Assembly (NCBI GenBank): GCA_947480015.1 | Contig: CANKBS010000004.1 | Span: 62,001-126,000 of the forward strand | Reading direction: 5' to 3' | Origin: Sphingobacteriaceae bacterium | GTDB lineage: Bacteria; Bacteroidota; Bacteroidia; B-17B0; Aurantibacillaceae | Length of the DNA stretch: 64,000 nt | Shown: positions 53,764 to 62,774 of the stretch, one piece after another | Position numbering within the stretch: position 1 is the first letter of the stretch | Layout: every line of letters begins with the position of its first letter | Made by a program: the position numbers and the translations under genes | The notes under the pieces: generated by a model | The model's database searches: none | Told to the model about the DNA's origin: nothing | Seen by the model: only the letters and a program-made list of their open reading frames with translations

Positions 53764-55653
53764 TTAGTCTAATTTTTGAAAAACTGAATTATTACTCTTG
53801 AACTCAGGAACCAGATCTTTCATACGCTGCACAATAACTTCGTTGTTTTGGGTGTCGAATGATTTAATAAGTTCAACGATAATTCCTTTTACATCCTCGT
53901 AATCGTATTCCCGCACCTTACCAATTAAAATCTGCGCATGATGTGTTGGCAGCGTATTTTCATTATTTGCCAGTAATTCTTCGTATAATTTTTCACCGGG
54001 TCTTAGCCCCGTATAAACAATACTAATATCCTTGCCTTCTTTCATACCTAAAAGCAAAATCATTTTCCTTGCCAGATCAACAATCTTTATTGATTCACCC
54101 ATATCGAAGACAAATATCTCGCCTCCATTACCCATGGCCGCAGCTTCCAAAACCAGTTGGCTGGCTTCTGGGATAGTCATAAAATAGCGGGTAATATCGG
54201 GATGTGTTATGGTAATAGGTCCACCTTGTTCAATTTGTTTTTTAAAACGTGGAATAACCGAACCATTAGAGCCTAATACATTGCCAAACCGAGTGGTGAT
54301 AAATTTTGTTTTGGAGTTTTTTCCTAAGCTCTGAATGTAGATCTCAGCAATGCGTTTACTGGCCCCCATTACATTGGTAGGGTTGACTGCTTTATCGGTA
54401 CTTACAAATACAAAACGTTCTACGCTGTGTTCGTTTGAGAGCTCAGCAATGTTTTTGGTACCCAATACATTCGTGAGAATTGATTCAGAAGGATTGTTCT
54501 CCATCATTGGCACATGTTTGTATGCTGCTGCGTGAAAAACAATTTCGGGTTTAAAAGTGGAGAACACGTTTTTTAAACGGTCGAAATTACGCACATCGGC
54601 CATGATCACTTCAAAGGGAGGTTTGATTAAACGATCAGAAAACTCAAGGTCTAATTCATGTAAGGGACTTTCGGCCTGATCGAGCAGATAGATTTTTTTT
54701 GGATTAAATTTAGCGCATTGGCGGGCCAGCTCACTGCCAATACTTCCGGCGGCGCCGGTAATCAAAATAATTTTGTCTTTTAAGGCGTGACCAATCAAAT
54801 CATTATCCAGTCGAATAGGGTCGCGTTCTAAAAGATCTTCAATACGTATGCTTTTGATTTGATTAAAGCTCAGTTCGCCATTAATCCATTTGGCTGCGGG
54901 CGGCACATTGAGAACCCGAACATTGTTTTCCAGACAAACATCAGTGATTTGATTTTTCTTTTTGATAGAAATTTTCTGTATGGAAATAATCACAAACTCG
55001 ACTTCATTCTCTCTAATAAGTGATTCTAACTTATTCGGACCAAATATAAACACCCCTTCTAAACTGCGATCATGTTTTTTTTCATCATCATCAATAAAAC
55101 CAACGACCTTGTATTTTATGGCGGCATCCCTATCGAGGGTACGTTTAGTAATAATACCAGATTCTCCGGCACCATAAATAATCACATTCATTTTTTCCTT
55201 GGCCGGATTTTTTATTTCGAAATAAAGCGCTTTTACCGCCAGTCGGGAACTAATCATTAAAAATAAACCCACTAGGCCGTCGATGATGATGACAGCTCTC
55301 GGAATAAAATAAAACCCAAAAACAAAATTCAGTGAAATAAGGTTTAATAAAAAAACAATGACTGATCCGGCTAAAATAACTGTAAAGATACGCACGGTGT
55401 CACGTGAGCTGGTATAGCGTACCACACCTTTATAGGTTTTAGAAATGGCAAAGGAAACAAAACGAATTCCAAGTACTATTAAAAAGGAATAAGGTAAATT
55501 TTGGGCGTCCATGGCAGGCATGGAATTAAAATCAAAATCGAAGCGGATTAAAAAAGCCAGGCTTAACGCAAAAGCACAGATGAAAGTATCAATGAATAAT
55601 ATTGACCAACGGGGTAAATTATATTGCCAGAAAAGCTTAAATAAACGATACAT
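53764..55653 (-). CDS. membrane-bound UDP-sugar 4,6-dehydratase/epimerase (FlaA1/CapD/WbpM type)
   Basis: Protein of 629 residues. Four N-terminal helices (about 12-140), a first Rossmann domain with GAGESGIITKRTLDRD (near 166), and a catalytic SDR domain with TGAAGSIGSELARQCAKF (near 295), HAAAYKHVPMMENNP, and VSTDKAVNPTNVMGASKRIA (the TDK variant of the catalytic triad). It makes the keto-deoxy sugar intermediate for amino sugars of surface polysaccharide or glycoproteins. It stands alone, with no glycosyltransferase cluster beside it; upstream on the other strand is a PKD operon. Confidence 0.9.
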   Translation of the reverse strand: MYRLFKLFWQYNLPRWSILFIDTFICAFALSLAFLIRFDFDFNSMPAMDAQNLPYSFLIVLGIRFVSFAISKTYKGVVRYTSSRDTVRIFTVILAGSVIVFLLNLISLNFVFGFYFIPRAVIIIDGLVGLFLMISSRLAVKALYFEIKNPAKEKMNVIIYGAGESGIITKRTLDRDAAIKYKVVGFIDDDEKKHDRSLEGVFIFGPNKLESLIRENEVEFVIISIQKISIKKKNQITDVCLENNVRVLNVPPAAKWINGELSFNQIKSIRIEDLLERDPIRLDNDLIGHALKDKIILITGAAGSIGSELARQCAKFNPKKIYLLDQAESPLHELDLEFSDRLIKPPFEVIMADVRNFDRLKNVFSTFKPEIVFHAAAYKHVPMMENNPSESILTNVLGTKNIAELSNEHSVERFVFVSTDKAVNPTNVMGASKRIAEIYIQSLGKNSKTKFITTRFGNVLGSNGSVIPRFKKQIEQGGPITITHPDITRYFMTIPEASQLVLEAAAMGNGGEIFVFDMGESIKIVDLARKMILLLGMKEGKDISIVYTGLRPGEKLYEELLANNENTLPTHHAQILIGKVREYDYEDVKGIIVELIKSFDTQNNEVIVQRMKDLVPEFKSNNSVFQKLD

Positions 55654-55731
55654 ACAATCACGTAAAAATACTCATTTTTTCTGAGCTTCTTACAATCCGT
55701 GAAGCCACTAACGGCAAGGGGAAAAGAGATT

Positions 55732-55761
55732 TTTGATAAGCACCCTTATTTTGTATATTTG
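55732..55761 (+). promoter_or_regulatory. Bacteroidota-type promoter (TTTG N18 TATATTTG)
   Basis: A TTTG at 55732-55735 and TATATTTG at 55754-55761 are 18 nt apart, close to the consensus TTTG-N19-TAnnTTTG. The start codon lies 14 nt after the -7 box, giving a short leader. The best promoter match in the window. Confidence 0.6.
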
Positions 55762-55775
55762 TTTCCGGCGTCAGC

Positions 55776-56792
55776 ATGAGAAAAGGTGGCAGCATATTCA
55801 CAACAGTAACAGTCAGGTATATTTTGTCTGGATTTTTGTTCAGCCTATTTTCTTTTACGGGCCACTCACAAAAACAAGCTCTCATTGATGCTGACAATTT
55901 ATTCAAAGAAAAAAGATATTCGGAAGCGATTGTTTCTTACCGGAAAATTTACGAGAAAAAGAAAGAAAGACCAACGCTTTTAAAAATTGCCGATTGTAAT
56001 TTCCTTAACGAAAACTATCCTCAGGCGCAAAAATATTATGCCGAGTATTTTAAGGATAGTATTTATGAAAACATTCCACAGTTTGCCAATTATGCGAAGA
56101 GCTCTAAACTCAGCGGTAAACTTCCTTTGGCCATTCGCCTATATCAAAAAATGTTTGAAATAGCCAAAGATGAAAACGCTAAGGCAGAGGCCGAATTGTA
56201 TAGCTACTATTTTGAACACATCACGTATAACCAGCTGTTTGATTTGGATGCCAATAATAATTGCATAACCCTTGATGCCAGTGAATCGATCGATTCTGCT
56301 GCAGCGCCTATTAATTACGTTTGGGATTTTGGTGACGGTTAAACCGGCGAAGGTATGGTGATAGAACATTGTTATGTAAAGCCGGGCGCGCACCAGGTTT
56401 TTTTAAGTATTCGCGATCGAATGACCGGACTAGTTAAATTGAATGACACCAGTTTTACGATTAACGTGGCGAGTCCCCCTGTAACCTTTACAGTACATCC
56501 AATTGGCCGTCGTTATTTTTACATGGACCTGGAAACTCCCACCGTTGAAATTCCGGGCTATGACATTGTTGATTATGTGTGGGATATGGACAATGGTGAT
56601 TATGAGTTGGGAAAAAAAATTAAATTTCGTTACAATGAAAGTCGCGATTATCATATTAAATTAACAGCGATTGCAAAAAGCAAATACACCAAATACACCG
56701 AGTTATTTTCTTCCACACGTAAAATTGAGATTAGAGAGAATTACGAAATGCCTAGTAAAAAATTTACCGACTCTTTAAATGAATCAAAGTAA
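55776..56792 (+). pseudogene. TPR plus PKD exported protein, interrupted by a nonsense codon
   Basis: Reads as one protein of 338 codons except for TAA at 56340-56342. The N-terminal part (188 residues) has a signal peptide ending GHSQ, TPR-like helices (ALIDADNLFKEKRYSEAIVS, LLKIADCNFLNENYPQAQKY) and the first half of a PKD domain ending WDFGDG. The same frame goes on directly after the stop with TGEGMVIEHCYVKPGAHQVF, the second half of the same domain, and then a second PKD-like domain. A single G-to-T change (GAA to TAA, Glu after GDG) explains it. The promoter is good and the next gene overlaps by 14 nt. It is either a recent pseudogene, two pieces, or a sequencing error. Confidence 0.75.
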
Positions 56793-57762
56793 GAATCATA
56801 TCCGGTTCCTTGTTTTTATACCAGCCTTATTGCTGGGTTTTACCTACTATGCTCAGGAAGTACCATCGTTAAAGGAGAACATCCCATATATGGTAACTTT
56901 TGGTTTGAATTCAGATACCTCCTTGGGTGATGATGATTTTTCGCAAACGGTTTTTTTCGCGGTTCCAAAGCAACACCTTGCTCCGGTTTATGTACGCATT
57001 TTCGATCCTGAAACTTTTGGTGGATTAGACGAAATAAAGGAAGGGGCAAACACCAGAATGAAGTATTTTGTTTATGGTGGTAAAGATTCTTATTCAGACA
57101 AAGATGCCCGTAACACAAACCCCGTTGGTAATTATAAAAGCGGGACATTACTTTATTCACGCATTTTTGGAAGTGAAAAGGAAACAGATCAAAAGTGGGT
57201 AAGCATGGGTCCTTTTAATCCCGAGCAAGGCGAATTTGTAGCTGAATTAGACGCCTATGTTTTTAAGGTTATTATTGACGGCATGAAGGGTAATGATGGA
57301 AATATTTACAAATTATTTTTAAGCACCAAAAACACGGAGAATGTTGCCGTTGAGGGCGGCAATGCTTTTGTTTACGAATACTCGGTTAGGTTGCAAATGG
57401 CGGCTTATTCCTTGGCACACCTCTATCCTTATGCCGATAATTTAGTAACGAGTATTAATATTAGTTGTTTTGATTTTGATAATGATGGGCAAATAAAATT
57501 ATATTCTAATGTGAAAAACGGGCATCTTGTTACAACTATGGATAACAACGAATGGAGCCACAGCATTCATCCTATAATAGAGGAAGAACACAACAAATGC
57601 TTAGACCTTCAGATCGTAAAAAACGGAGACTTTAAGAACGATATGGTTTTTTATATCACCAATCAATATAATGCGCCGATACCTTTATTTATAAAGCCCA
57701 TAGGGGAACTGCCAAAGTATAAATACAAGATTAGCGTTAAAAGCATTGTAAAACCGAAATAG
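56779..57762 (+). CDS. exported protein of unknown function
   Basis: Unrecognised protein of 327 residues with a signal peptide (1-25, ending TYYAQ). It is mostly beta-structured: TVFFAVPKQHLAPVYVRIFD, MKYFVYGGKDSYSDKDARN and AFVYEYSVRLQMAAYS are typical lengths of strands; no metal motif or repeat is obvious. It starts 14 nt before the stop of the PKD gene (different frame), so it is cotranscribed and translationally coupled with it. The partner's PKD domains point to a periplasmic or surface complex. Function unknown. Confidence 0.72.
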   Translation: MNQSKNHIRFLVFIPALLLGFTYYAQEVPSLKENIPYMVTFGLNSDTSLGDDDFSQTVFFAVPKQHLAPVYVRIFDPETFGGLDEIKEGANTRMKYFVYGGKDSYSDKDARNTNPVGNYKSGTLLYSRIFGSEKETDQKWVSMGPFNPEQGEFVAELDAYVFKVIIDGMKGNDGNIYKLFLSTKNTENVAVEGGNAFVYEYSVRLQMAAYSLAHLYPYADNLVTSINISCFDFDNDGQIKLYSNVKNGHLVTTMDNNEWSHSIHPIIEEEHNKCLDLQIVKNGDFKNDMVFYITNQYNAPIPLFIKPIGELPKYKYKISVKSIVKPK

Positions 57763-57790
57763 CTTTTGTGGTAATTGCTAATCAATTCGC

Positions 57791-59251
57791 CTAAAAATTC
57801 AAATAAGGTATTAGACCATGTACGCCACCTTCTCTTCCAAAACCACTTTCTTTAAAACCGCCAAAAGGAGAAGCCGGATCAAATTTATTGTAGGTGTTGG
57901 CCCATACAACTCCCGCTTTTAATTTAGCACTTAGTTGTAAAATTTTAGCGCCTTTGTCTGTCCACACACCGGCACTTAAACCGTAATTAGTATTGTTGGC
58001 TTTTTCAATAACTTCTTCAATAGTTCTGAAAGTTTGTATGGTTAAAACCGGACCAAATATTTCTTCCTGCACCAAACGGTTGCTTTGAGCCACACCAATA
58101 AATAAGGTGGGTTTGCAGTAGAGTCCTTTTTTTGGAAGGTCACAAGAGGATTGATGTACCTCAATGCCTTCGGCAATACCCGTTTTTATAAATTCATTTA
58201 TTTTATCTAATTGCACTTTGTTGTTGATGGCGCCTATGTCGGTGTTCTTATCCATGGGATCACCAACAAGTAAACTTTCCATACGGAATTTTAATTTTGA
58301 AATAAGTTCATCGGCAATTGTTTCCTGAACAAATAAACGTGAACCGGCGCAGCAAACATGACCTTGATTAAAAAAGATGCCATTCACAATCCCTTCAACA
58401 GCCTGATTGATGGCCGCATCAGCAAATACAATGTGAGCAGCCTTTCCGCCTAACTCCAGACTTAATTTTTTGTTAGTTCCGGCAGTTGCGTGTTGAATTA
58501 GTTTGCCCACTTCGGTACTACCGGTGAAGGCTATTTTATTTACATCCGGATGATTTACCAGGGCAGCCCCGGTTTGGCCGAAGCCGGTTATGATGTTTAC
58601 AACCCCGGGTGGAAGACCACAATCGCGGATAATTTCAGCTAATTTTAAGGCTGTTAGTGGTGTTGTTTCAGCAGGTTTTAAAACAACAGTGTTTCCGCAA
58701 GCCAGAGCCGGTGCTATTTTCCAGGCCGCCATCAATAATGGAAAATTCCAGGGAATGATTTGCCCTACTACACCCAGTGAATTTACTTTTCTATTTGGAA
58801 AAGCATAATCAAGTTTATCGGCCCAACCGGCATAATAAAAAAAATGGTTAGCGGCTAAAGGAATATCAAAATCGCGACTCTCACGAATGGGTTTGCCGGT
58901 ATCGAGACTTTCAATCACTGCAAATTCGCGGGCACGCTCCTGAATCATTCGGGCGATTCGGAACAAATAGACGGCCCTTTCTTTGGCCGGCATTTTTTTC
59001 CAGGTTTTGTTGTAGGCTTGTCTGGCTCCATTTACTGCGGCATTCACGTCTAGTTCGCCTGCCAAAGCTATATTGGCTATTTTTTTTCCACTAGCCGGAT
59101 TCTGAGTTTCGTAATATTTTTTGCTGAGTGGTTTTACGAATTTTCCGTTTATAAAAAGTTCGTAACGCTCTTGTAATTTTATGTGATCGCTCGATTCAAG
59201 CGCTGTGGCGTAGGACCAGTTAAAATTGTTAATGGAATTTTCTTTATTCAT
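57791..59251 (-). CDS. aldehyde dehydrogenase (NAD-dependent family)
   Basis: Protein of 486 residues. ALDH features: IIPWNFPLLMAAWKIAPALA near 165, TGFGQTGAALVNHPDVNKIA then FTGSTEVGKLI, the catalytic Glu in SLELGGKAAHIVF near 267, the catalytic Cys in GHVCCAGSRLF near 300, and QEEIFGPVLTIQTF near 390. Its start is only 14 bp downstream of the deoC stop (59266) on the same strand; deoC makes acetaldehyde, so this enzyme may oxidise acetaldehyde (inferred from the neighbour). Betaine-aldehyde-type ALDHs are the closest family by eye; the substrate is not fixed by sequence. Confidence 0.9.
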   Translation of the reverse strand: MNKENSINNFNWSYATALESSDHIKLQERYELFINGKFVKPLSKKYYETQNPASGKKIANIALAGELDVNAAVNGARQAYNKTWKKMPAKERAVYLFRIARMIQERAREFAVIESLDTGKPIRESRDFDIPLAANHFFYYAGWADKLDYAFPNRKVNSLGVVGQIIPWNFPLLMAAWKIAPALACGNTVVLKPAETTPLTALKLAEIIRDCGLPPGVVNIITGFGQTGAALVNHPDVNKIAFTGSTEVGKLIQHATAGTNKKLSLELGGKAAHIVFADAAINQAVEGIVNGIFFNQGHVCCAGSRLFVQETIADELISKLKFRMESLLVGDPMDKNTDIGAINNKVQLDKINEFIKTGIAEGIEVHQSSCDLPKKGLYCKPTLFIGVAQSNRLVQEEIFGPVLTIQTFRTIEEVIEKANNTNYGLSAGVWTDKGAKILQLSAKLKAGVVWANTYNKFDPASPFGGFKESGFGREGGVHGLIPYLNF

Positions 59252-59265
59252 TTTATTATTTTCAA

Positions 59266-60162
59266 TTAATCAGCGCTTATATAGTCTTTACTAAAATACA
59301 CGCCTCTGTTTTCTTTTTCGAGTTGAAGCACTATGTCATTGGCCAGACTGCTAGCCCCGAAGCGGAACCAGGTATTGTTCATCCATTTTTGTCCTAATGT
59401 TTCATTGAGCATGACTAAGTACTGTAAGGCGCTTTTGGCTGTAGAAATTCCACCCGCGGGTTTCATGCCAATCATTTTATTTGTTTTTAAATAATGATCA
59501 CGAATGCATTCCAGCATCACCAGTGTAACCGGCATGGTTGCGGCAGGTTGAATTTTGCCGGTGGAGGTTTTGATAAAATCGGCGCCGGCATGAATAGCTA
59601 TTTCTGAAGCTCTTCTAACATTTTCTAAAGTGGATAATTCACCCGTTTCGAGAATCACCTTTAAACGTGTAGATTTGCAGACTTCTTTAATGGCCGCAAT
59701 TTCATCAAATACATAAGCATAGTTGCCTTTTAAAAATTCACCGCGACTAATCACCATATCAATTTCATCAGCTCCTTCTTCCAAAGCAAAGCGGGTTTCT
59801 TCCAGTTTAATAGCTAACGATGTATTTCCGCTTGGGAATCCGGTAGCAACGGAAGCCACCTTAACGGTACTTCCAACCAAAGCTTTTTTAGCTGTTCTTA
59901 CATGTGTGGGATAAACGCATATAGCCGCAACAGTGGGGAGTTGGAGCAAGGCATCATTTACGTGCAACGCTTTATAACAAAGCTGTTTTACTTTAGCCGG
60001 CGTGTCTTTACCCTCTAAAGTGGTAAGATCTATCATGCTGAGAGCAAGTTTGAGCCCCGAAATTTTACTTTCTTTTTTAATGCTTCTGGTATTCAAACGC
60101 GCTATACGCTCTTCAATGCCAAGCTGGTCAATAGGCGGAGTATCTTTAAAATCGGGCAACAT
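59266..60162 (-). CDS. deoC: deoxyribose-phosphate aldolase
   Basis: Splits 2-deoxyribose 5-phosphate to glyceraldehyde 3-phosphate and acetaldehyde. Length is 298 residues, longer than the 220-260 of many homologues because of an N-terminal extension of about 45. Barrel motifs: AAICVYPTHVRTAKKALVGS, VATGFPSGNTSLAIKLEETR, LKVILETGELS, and GADFIKTSTGK with the Schiff-base lysine near 203; MKPAGGIS follows. It forms a unit with the aldehyde dehydrogenase 14 bp downstream, which could take the acetaldehyde. Confidence 0.92.
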   Translation of the reverse strand: MLPDFKDTPPIDQLGIEERIARLNTRSIKKESKISGLKLALSMIDLTTLEGKDTPAKVKQLCYKALHVNDALLQLPTVAAICVYPTHVRTAKKALVGSTVKVASVATGFPSGNTSLAIKLEETRFALEEGADEIDMVISRGEFLKGNYAYVFDEIAAIKEVCKSTRLKVILETGELSTLENVRRASEIAIHAGADFIKTSTGKIQPAATMPVTLVMLECIRDHYLKTNKMIGMKPAGGISTAKSALQYLVMLNETLGQKWMNNTWFRFGASSLANDIVLQLEKENRGVYFSKDYISAD

Positions 60163-60258
60163 GCCTATAAATATAAAGCTTTTTTAGCGGGTCATTTAAG
60201 GTTTTTTAATAGCTGTTTAGACAAGATGCCAACAATTAATTTTGTAATTTTAAGGGCT

Positions 60259-61515
60259 ATGTTCAGCTTTTGTAAGCCGGTTTCTTCAAAAAAACGTTTT
60301 CTTCCGCACAGGAAATTAACCGATGATTTTTCATTTAGCCTGTTTGAAAATGCCGCATCTATACGAATTCCGGATTGGGAAACCATTACATGGAAAAAAA
60401 CAATTTTCTTAGAACCTGAGTTTTTAAAAATTGTTGAACAGTGCGAACACACGAAACTCACTTGTCGTTATGTGATTGTTTACGAAAAACAAAAGCCTTG
60501 TGGTATTATTTATTTTCAAATTGCCGATTTTAAAGCCGGTGTTTTTGGGGATTTATTAAATCAACAGGTGGAAAGTTTAAAATCGAAACGTTTGCATTTG
60601 TTCGAAAAATACGTCGATTCGAACAAACACGAAGTGTTAATGCGACTCTTCACCTGCGGAAACAATTTGGTTAGCGGCGAATATGGTTTTTTATTTAGTA
60701 AGTCTATTAAAGAAGAGGTGGCCCATGATTTGCTCTTAGAAATAACCGACCTTGTTTCTAAAGAAGAGAAATTACGAGGCACCATTTCAGCTATTTTATT
60801 AAAGGATTTTTACAAACCTTTAGAACCCGCCGATTTATTTGAGGATAAAAAATATTTAAAATTTTTGGTGGAGCCTAACATGATGGTAAATATCCCACCG
60901 GGAGTAAGCACATTAACTGAATACATTGAACTTTTCTCAAAAAAATACAGAAACCGTGCCAAGTCTATATTCAGAGGTATGGAGGGCATTGATACAAAGT
61001 TTTTAAGTCTGGAAGAAATACTTCTTCATGAGAAACAGATGTACAAATTATACGAAGCTATTTTTGAAAAAGCAAAATTCAAACTCATTAAACTTCCTAA
61101 AAATTATTTCTCAGCTGTAAAAAGTATTTATGAAGATCGTTTTTCTGTAAGGGCTTTTTTTCATCAGGATAAACTCGTTGCCTTTGGTTCATGTTTCGTA
61201 ATGCCTGATGGAACAATGGAAGCGCATTACATTGGATTTGATTATGAATTGAATAATCAGTTTAATTTATATCAGAATTTATTGTATTCAGTCATTAATG
61301 AAGCCATCACTAATAGATGTCACCGTGTTAATTTAGGCAGAACGGCAGCTGAAATAAAAACAACAGTTGGCGCCAAAGCGGAAGAGTTATTCTGTTATAT
61401 CAAACCGCAAAACACCATTTCGAAACTCATACAAAAACCGTTTATTAGTTTTCTTCAGCCGGCGGAGTGGATACCGAGGAATCCTTTTAAAGAGGCAGAG
61501 GAGCTTGTGAAGTAA
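60259..61515 (+). CDS. GNAT/FemAB-like acyltransferase
   Basis: Protein of 418 residues from the ATG at 60259; the frame also has an ATG at 60226, but a TAATTTTG -7-like box at 60237-60244 lies between them and favours the second. The C-terminal half has the pattern of the FemAB/GNAT double fold: FRGMEGIDTKFLSLEEILLH, FSVRAFFHQDKLVAFGSCFV, AHYIGFDYELNNQFNLYQ and NRCHRVNLGRTAAEIKTTVG near 370. It probably transfers an acyl or aminoacyl group; acceptor unknown. No membrane helix or signal peptide, so cytoplasmic. Divergent from deoC. Confidence 0.7.
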   Translation: MFSFCKPVSSKKRFLPHRKLTDDFSFSLFENAASIRIPDWETITWKKTIFLEPEFLKIVEQCEHTKLTCRYVIVYEKQKPCGIIYFQIADFKAGVFGDLLNQQVESLKSKRLHLFEKYVDSNKHEVLMRLFTCGNNLVSGEYGFLFSKSIKEEVAHDLLLEITDLVSKEEKLRGTISAILLKDFYKPLEPADLFEDKKYLKFLVEPNMMVNIPPGVSTLTEYIELFSKKYRNRAKSIFRGMEGIDTKFLSLEEILLHEKQMYKLYEAIFEKAKFKLIKLPKNYFSAVKSIYEDRFSVRAFFHQDKLVAFGSCFVMPDGTMEAHYIGFDYELNNQFNLYQNLLYSVINEAITNRCHRVNLGRTAAEIKTTVGAKAEELFCYIKPQNTISKLIQKPFISFLQPAEWIPRNPFKEAEELVK

Positions 61516-61556
61516 ATTCTGATTTAATACATTTATAGCTGGCACAGGCCCGTTTG

Positions 61557-62342
61557 ATGAAGAAAAAATCCCAAAATTCAATCTTATTTTTTCTGCTTTT
61601 ATTTTTTTTGAACAACTGTTCTTCCATTCAATTTGTTTCAAAAACAGCTTATAAAAGTAAACCTTCAAAAGAAATAGATCAAATCTACATGCTTTCGCAA
61701 TTAGATTCTGTAGCGCCAAACATGCAATTAATAGGGACCTTTAAAATGAAGGAAAACTCTTCCTGCCAATGGGATTCCATACACAAAAAACTAAAAATAG
61801 TTGCCTACGAAAATGACGGCAACATTATTAAGCTGGATGAATACCACATGGCTCGAGGCTATGGCACCAAAGGAAATGCAGGTTACCTGAGAGGACGCTT
61901 GTATTATTCGGATAAAATGACTGATTTTTATAAGGAAAAGGATTCCACATTTTTATACATATCACGCTATGAAAAAGATAATTTTTTAGCCACACAAATT
62001 GATTTGGATCTGGAAGTAAATGGAAAATTAATAGGCCCAATCAATAATCTGACGTATTATAAAATTCCGGTAAAACCCGGCGATGAGTTAACATTAAAAG
62101 TAAAGGATCAAAAAACACTGTTTGACGTTTTGATACATGAGAAAAAAGATTATTATGTGGGCTTACGCAAATATGTGGGCCCCTCGTCAATGCCCATAGC
62201 TCCAGCTGGAAGGATTGGCTTAAATGTTGGAATTAAAATAGGAGAGGCTTATTTTTATGATATGAATCGCATTGAAGGCAAACTGGAAGTGGAGAATATA
62301 ATGCAGTTGAAAATTTTCAATAAGATTCAAAAGAAAAAATAA
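61557..62342 (+). CDS. putative lipoprotein of unknown function
   Basis: Protein of 261 residues from the ATG at 61557 (a TTG lies directly in front). The N-terminus is KKK, a hydrophobic stretch and a Cys in FFLNNCSSIQF near residue 20, so it is probably a lipoprotein, though the lipobox is atypical. The rest is a single beta-rich domain (LIGTFKMKENSSCQWDSIHK, YHMARGYGTKGNAGYLRGRL, GPINNLTYYKIPVKPGDELT) without a recognised family. It follows the acyltransferase gene after 41 bp on the same strand and may share its transcript. Confidence 0.65.
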   Translation: MKKKSQNSILFFLLLFFLNNCSSIQFVSKTAYKSKPSKEIDQIYMLSQLDSVAPNMQLIGTFKMKENSSCQWDSIHKKLKIVAYENDGNIIKLDEYHMARGYGTKGNAGYLRGRLYYSDKMTDFYKEKDSTFLYISRYEKDNFLATQIDLDLEVNGKLIGPINNLTYYKIPVKPGDELTLKVKDQKTLFDVLIHEKKDYYVGLRKYVGPSSMPIAPAGRIGLNVGIKIGEAYFYDMNRIEGKLEVENIMQLKIFNKIQKKK

Positions 62343-62453
62343 AAAAATCAATAAGAAAAACCTAAGCTGTAATATTTAATATTTTGTTCCATGATATACT
62401 TTGCAGCAGATTCCGAACAACGCGCCAAGACCGCAGCGGCATCTCCTAAAGCA

Positions 62454-62485
62454 GAAAGGCCATGTTTTGTACATGTGAGCCTTTC
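62454..62485. other. hairpin in gene-free stretch
   Basis: GAAAGGC/GCCTTTC outer and CATGT/ACATG inner stem around TTTGT. No T run follows, so it is not a standard terminator. It lies in the 430-bp gap 62343-62774, which otherwise holds only the palindromic element and a terminator. Confidence 0.5.
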
Positions 62486-62569
62486 GATTAAGGATGGGCC
62501 CTAAAAAATAACAAATAATTTTAAAATTTAAAATAAAAAGAAAATTGGTAGAACACAAATTAGACCAAG

Positions 62570-62712
62570 CGCCATGGGATGTAGGGCAGCAAGCCGGTGG
62601 CTTGATGAGCCGGCTTCTGTGTTGATGGAAAGCGGAATCCGATTGCTATCGGGTCGGAGCAGCCCGGTCACAAGCAGGCTAACGAATGAAACATTGGCCT
62701 GCTTGTGAGGCG
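62570..62712 (-). repeat. GGGCGCC-type palindromic element (second copy)
   Basis: Read on the minus strand it begins GGGCGCCTCACAAGCAGGC. It has two perfect inverted repeats: CACAAGCAGGC/GCCTGCTTGTG (62669-62679, 62697-62707) and AAGCCGG/CCGGCTT (62591-62597, 62610-62616), and runs through CCGGGCTGCTCC to CCCTACATCCCATGGCGC. Its order of blocks is like the element at 31280-31400, with little base identity in the middle. Confidence 0.6.
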
Positions 62713-62723
62713 CCCAAAAAAAT

Positions 62724-62756
62724 AAAAGGTCTGAATAATTTTATCCAGACCTTTTA
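62724..62756 (-). terminator. rho-independent terminator of the aldehyde dehydrogenase gene
   Basis: Stem AAAAGGTCTG / CAGACCTTTT (62724-62733 with 62746-62755), 12-nt loop; on the minus strand a T-rich run follows. It is 20 nt past the stop at 62775. Confidence 0.85.
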
Positions 62757-62774
62757 AGAAATAAAAAAATAAGT

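Noticed and set aside
56340-56342. Programmed read-through or recoding of TAA
   Set aside because: No recoding signal is known for TAA in this phylum, and all other genes here use TAA as a normal stop; a mutation or error is simpler.
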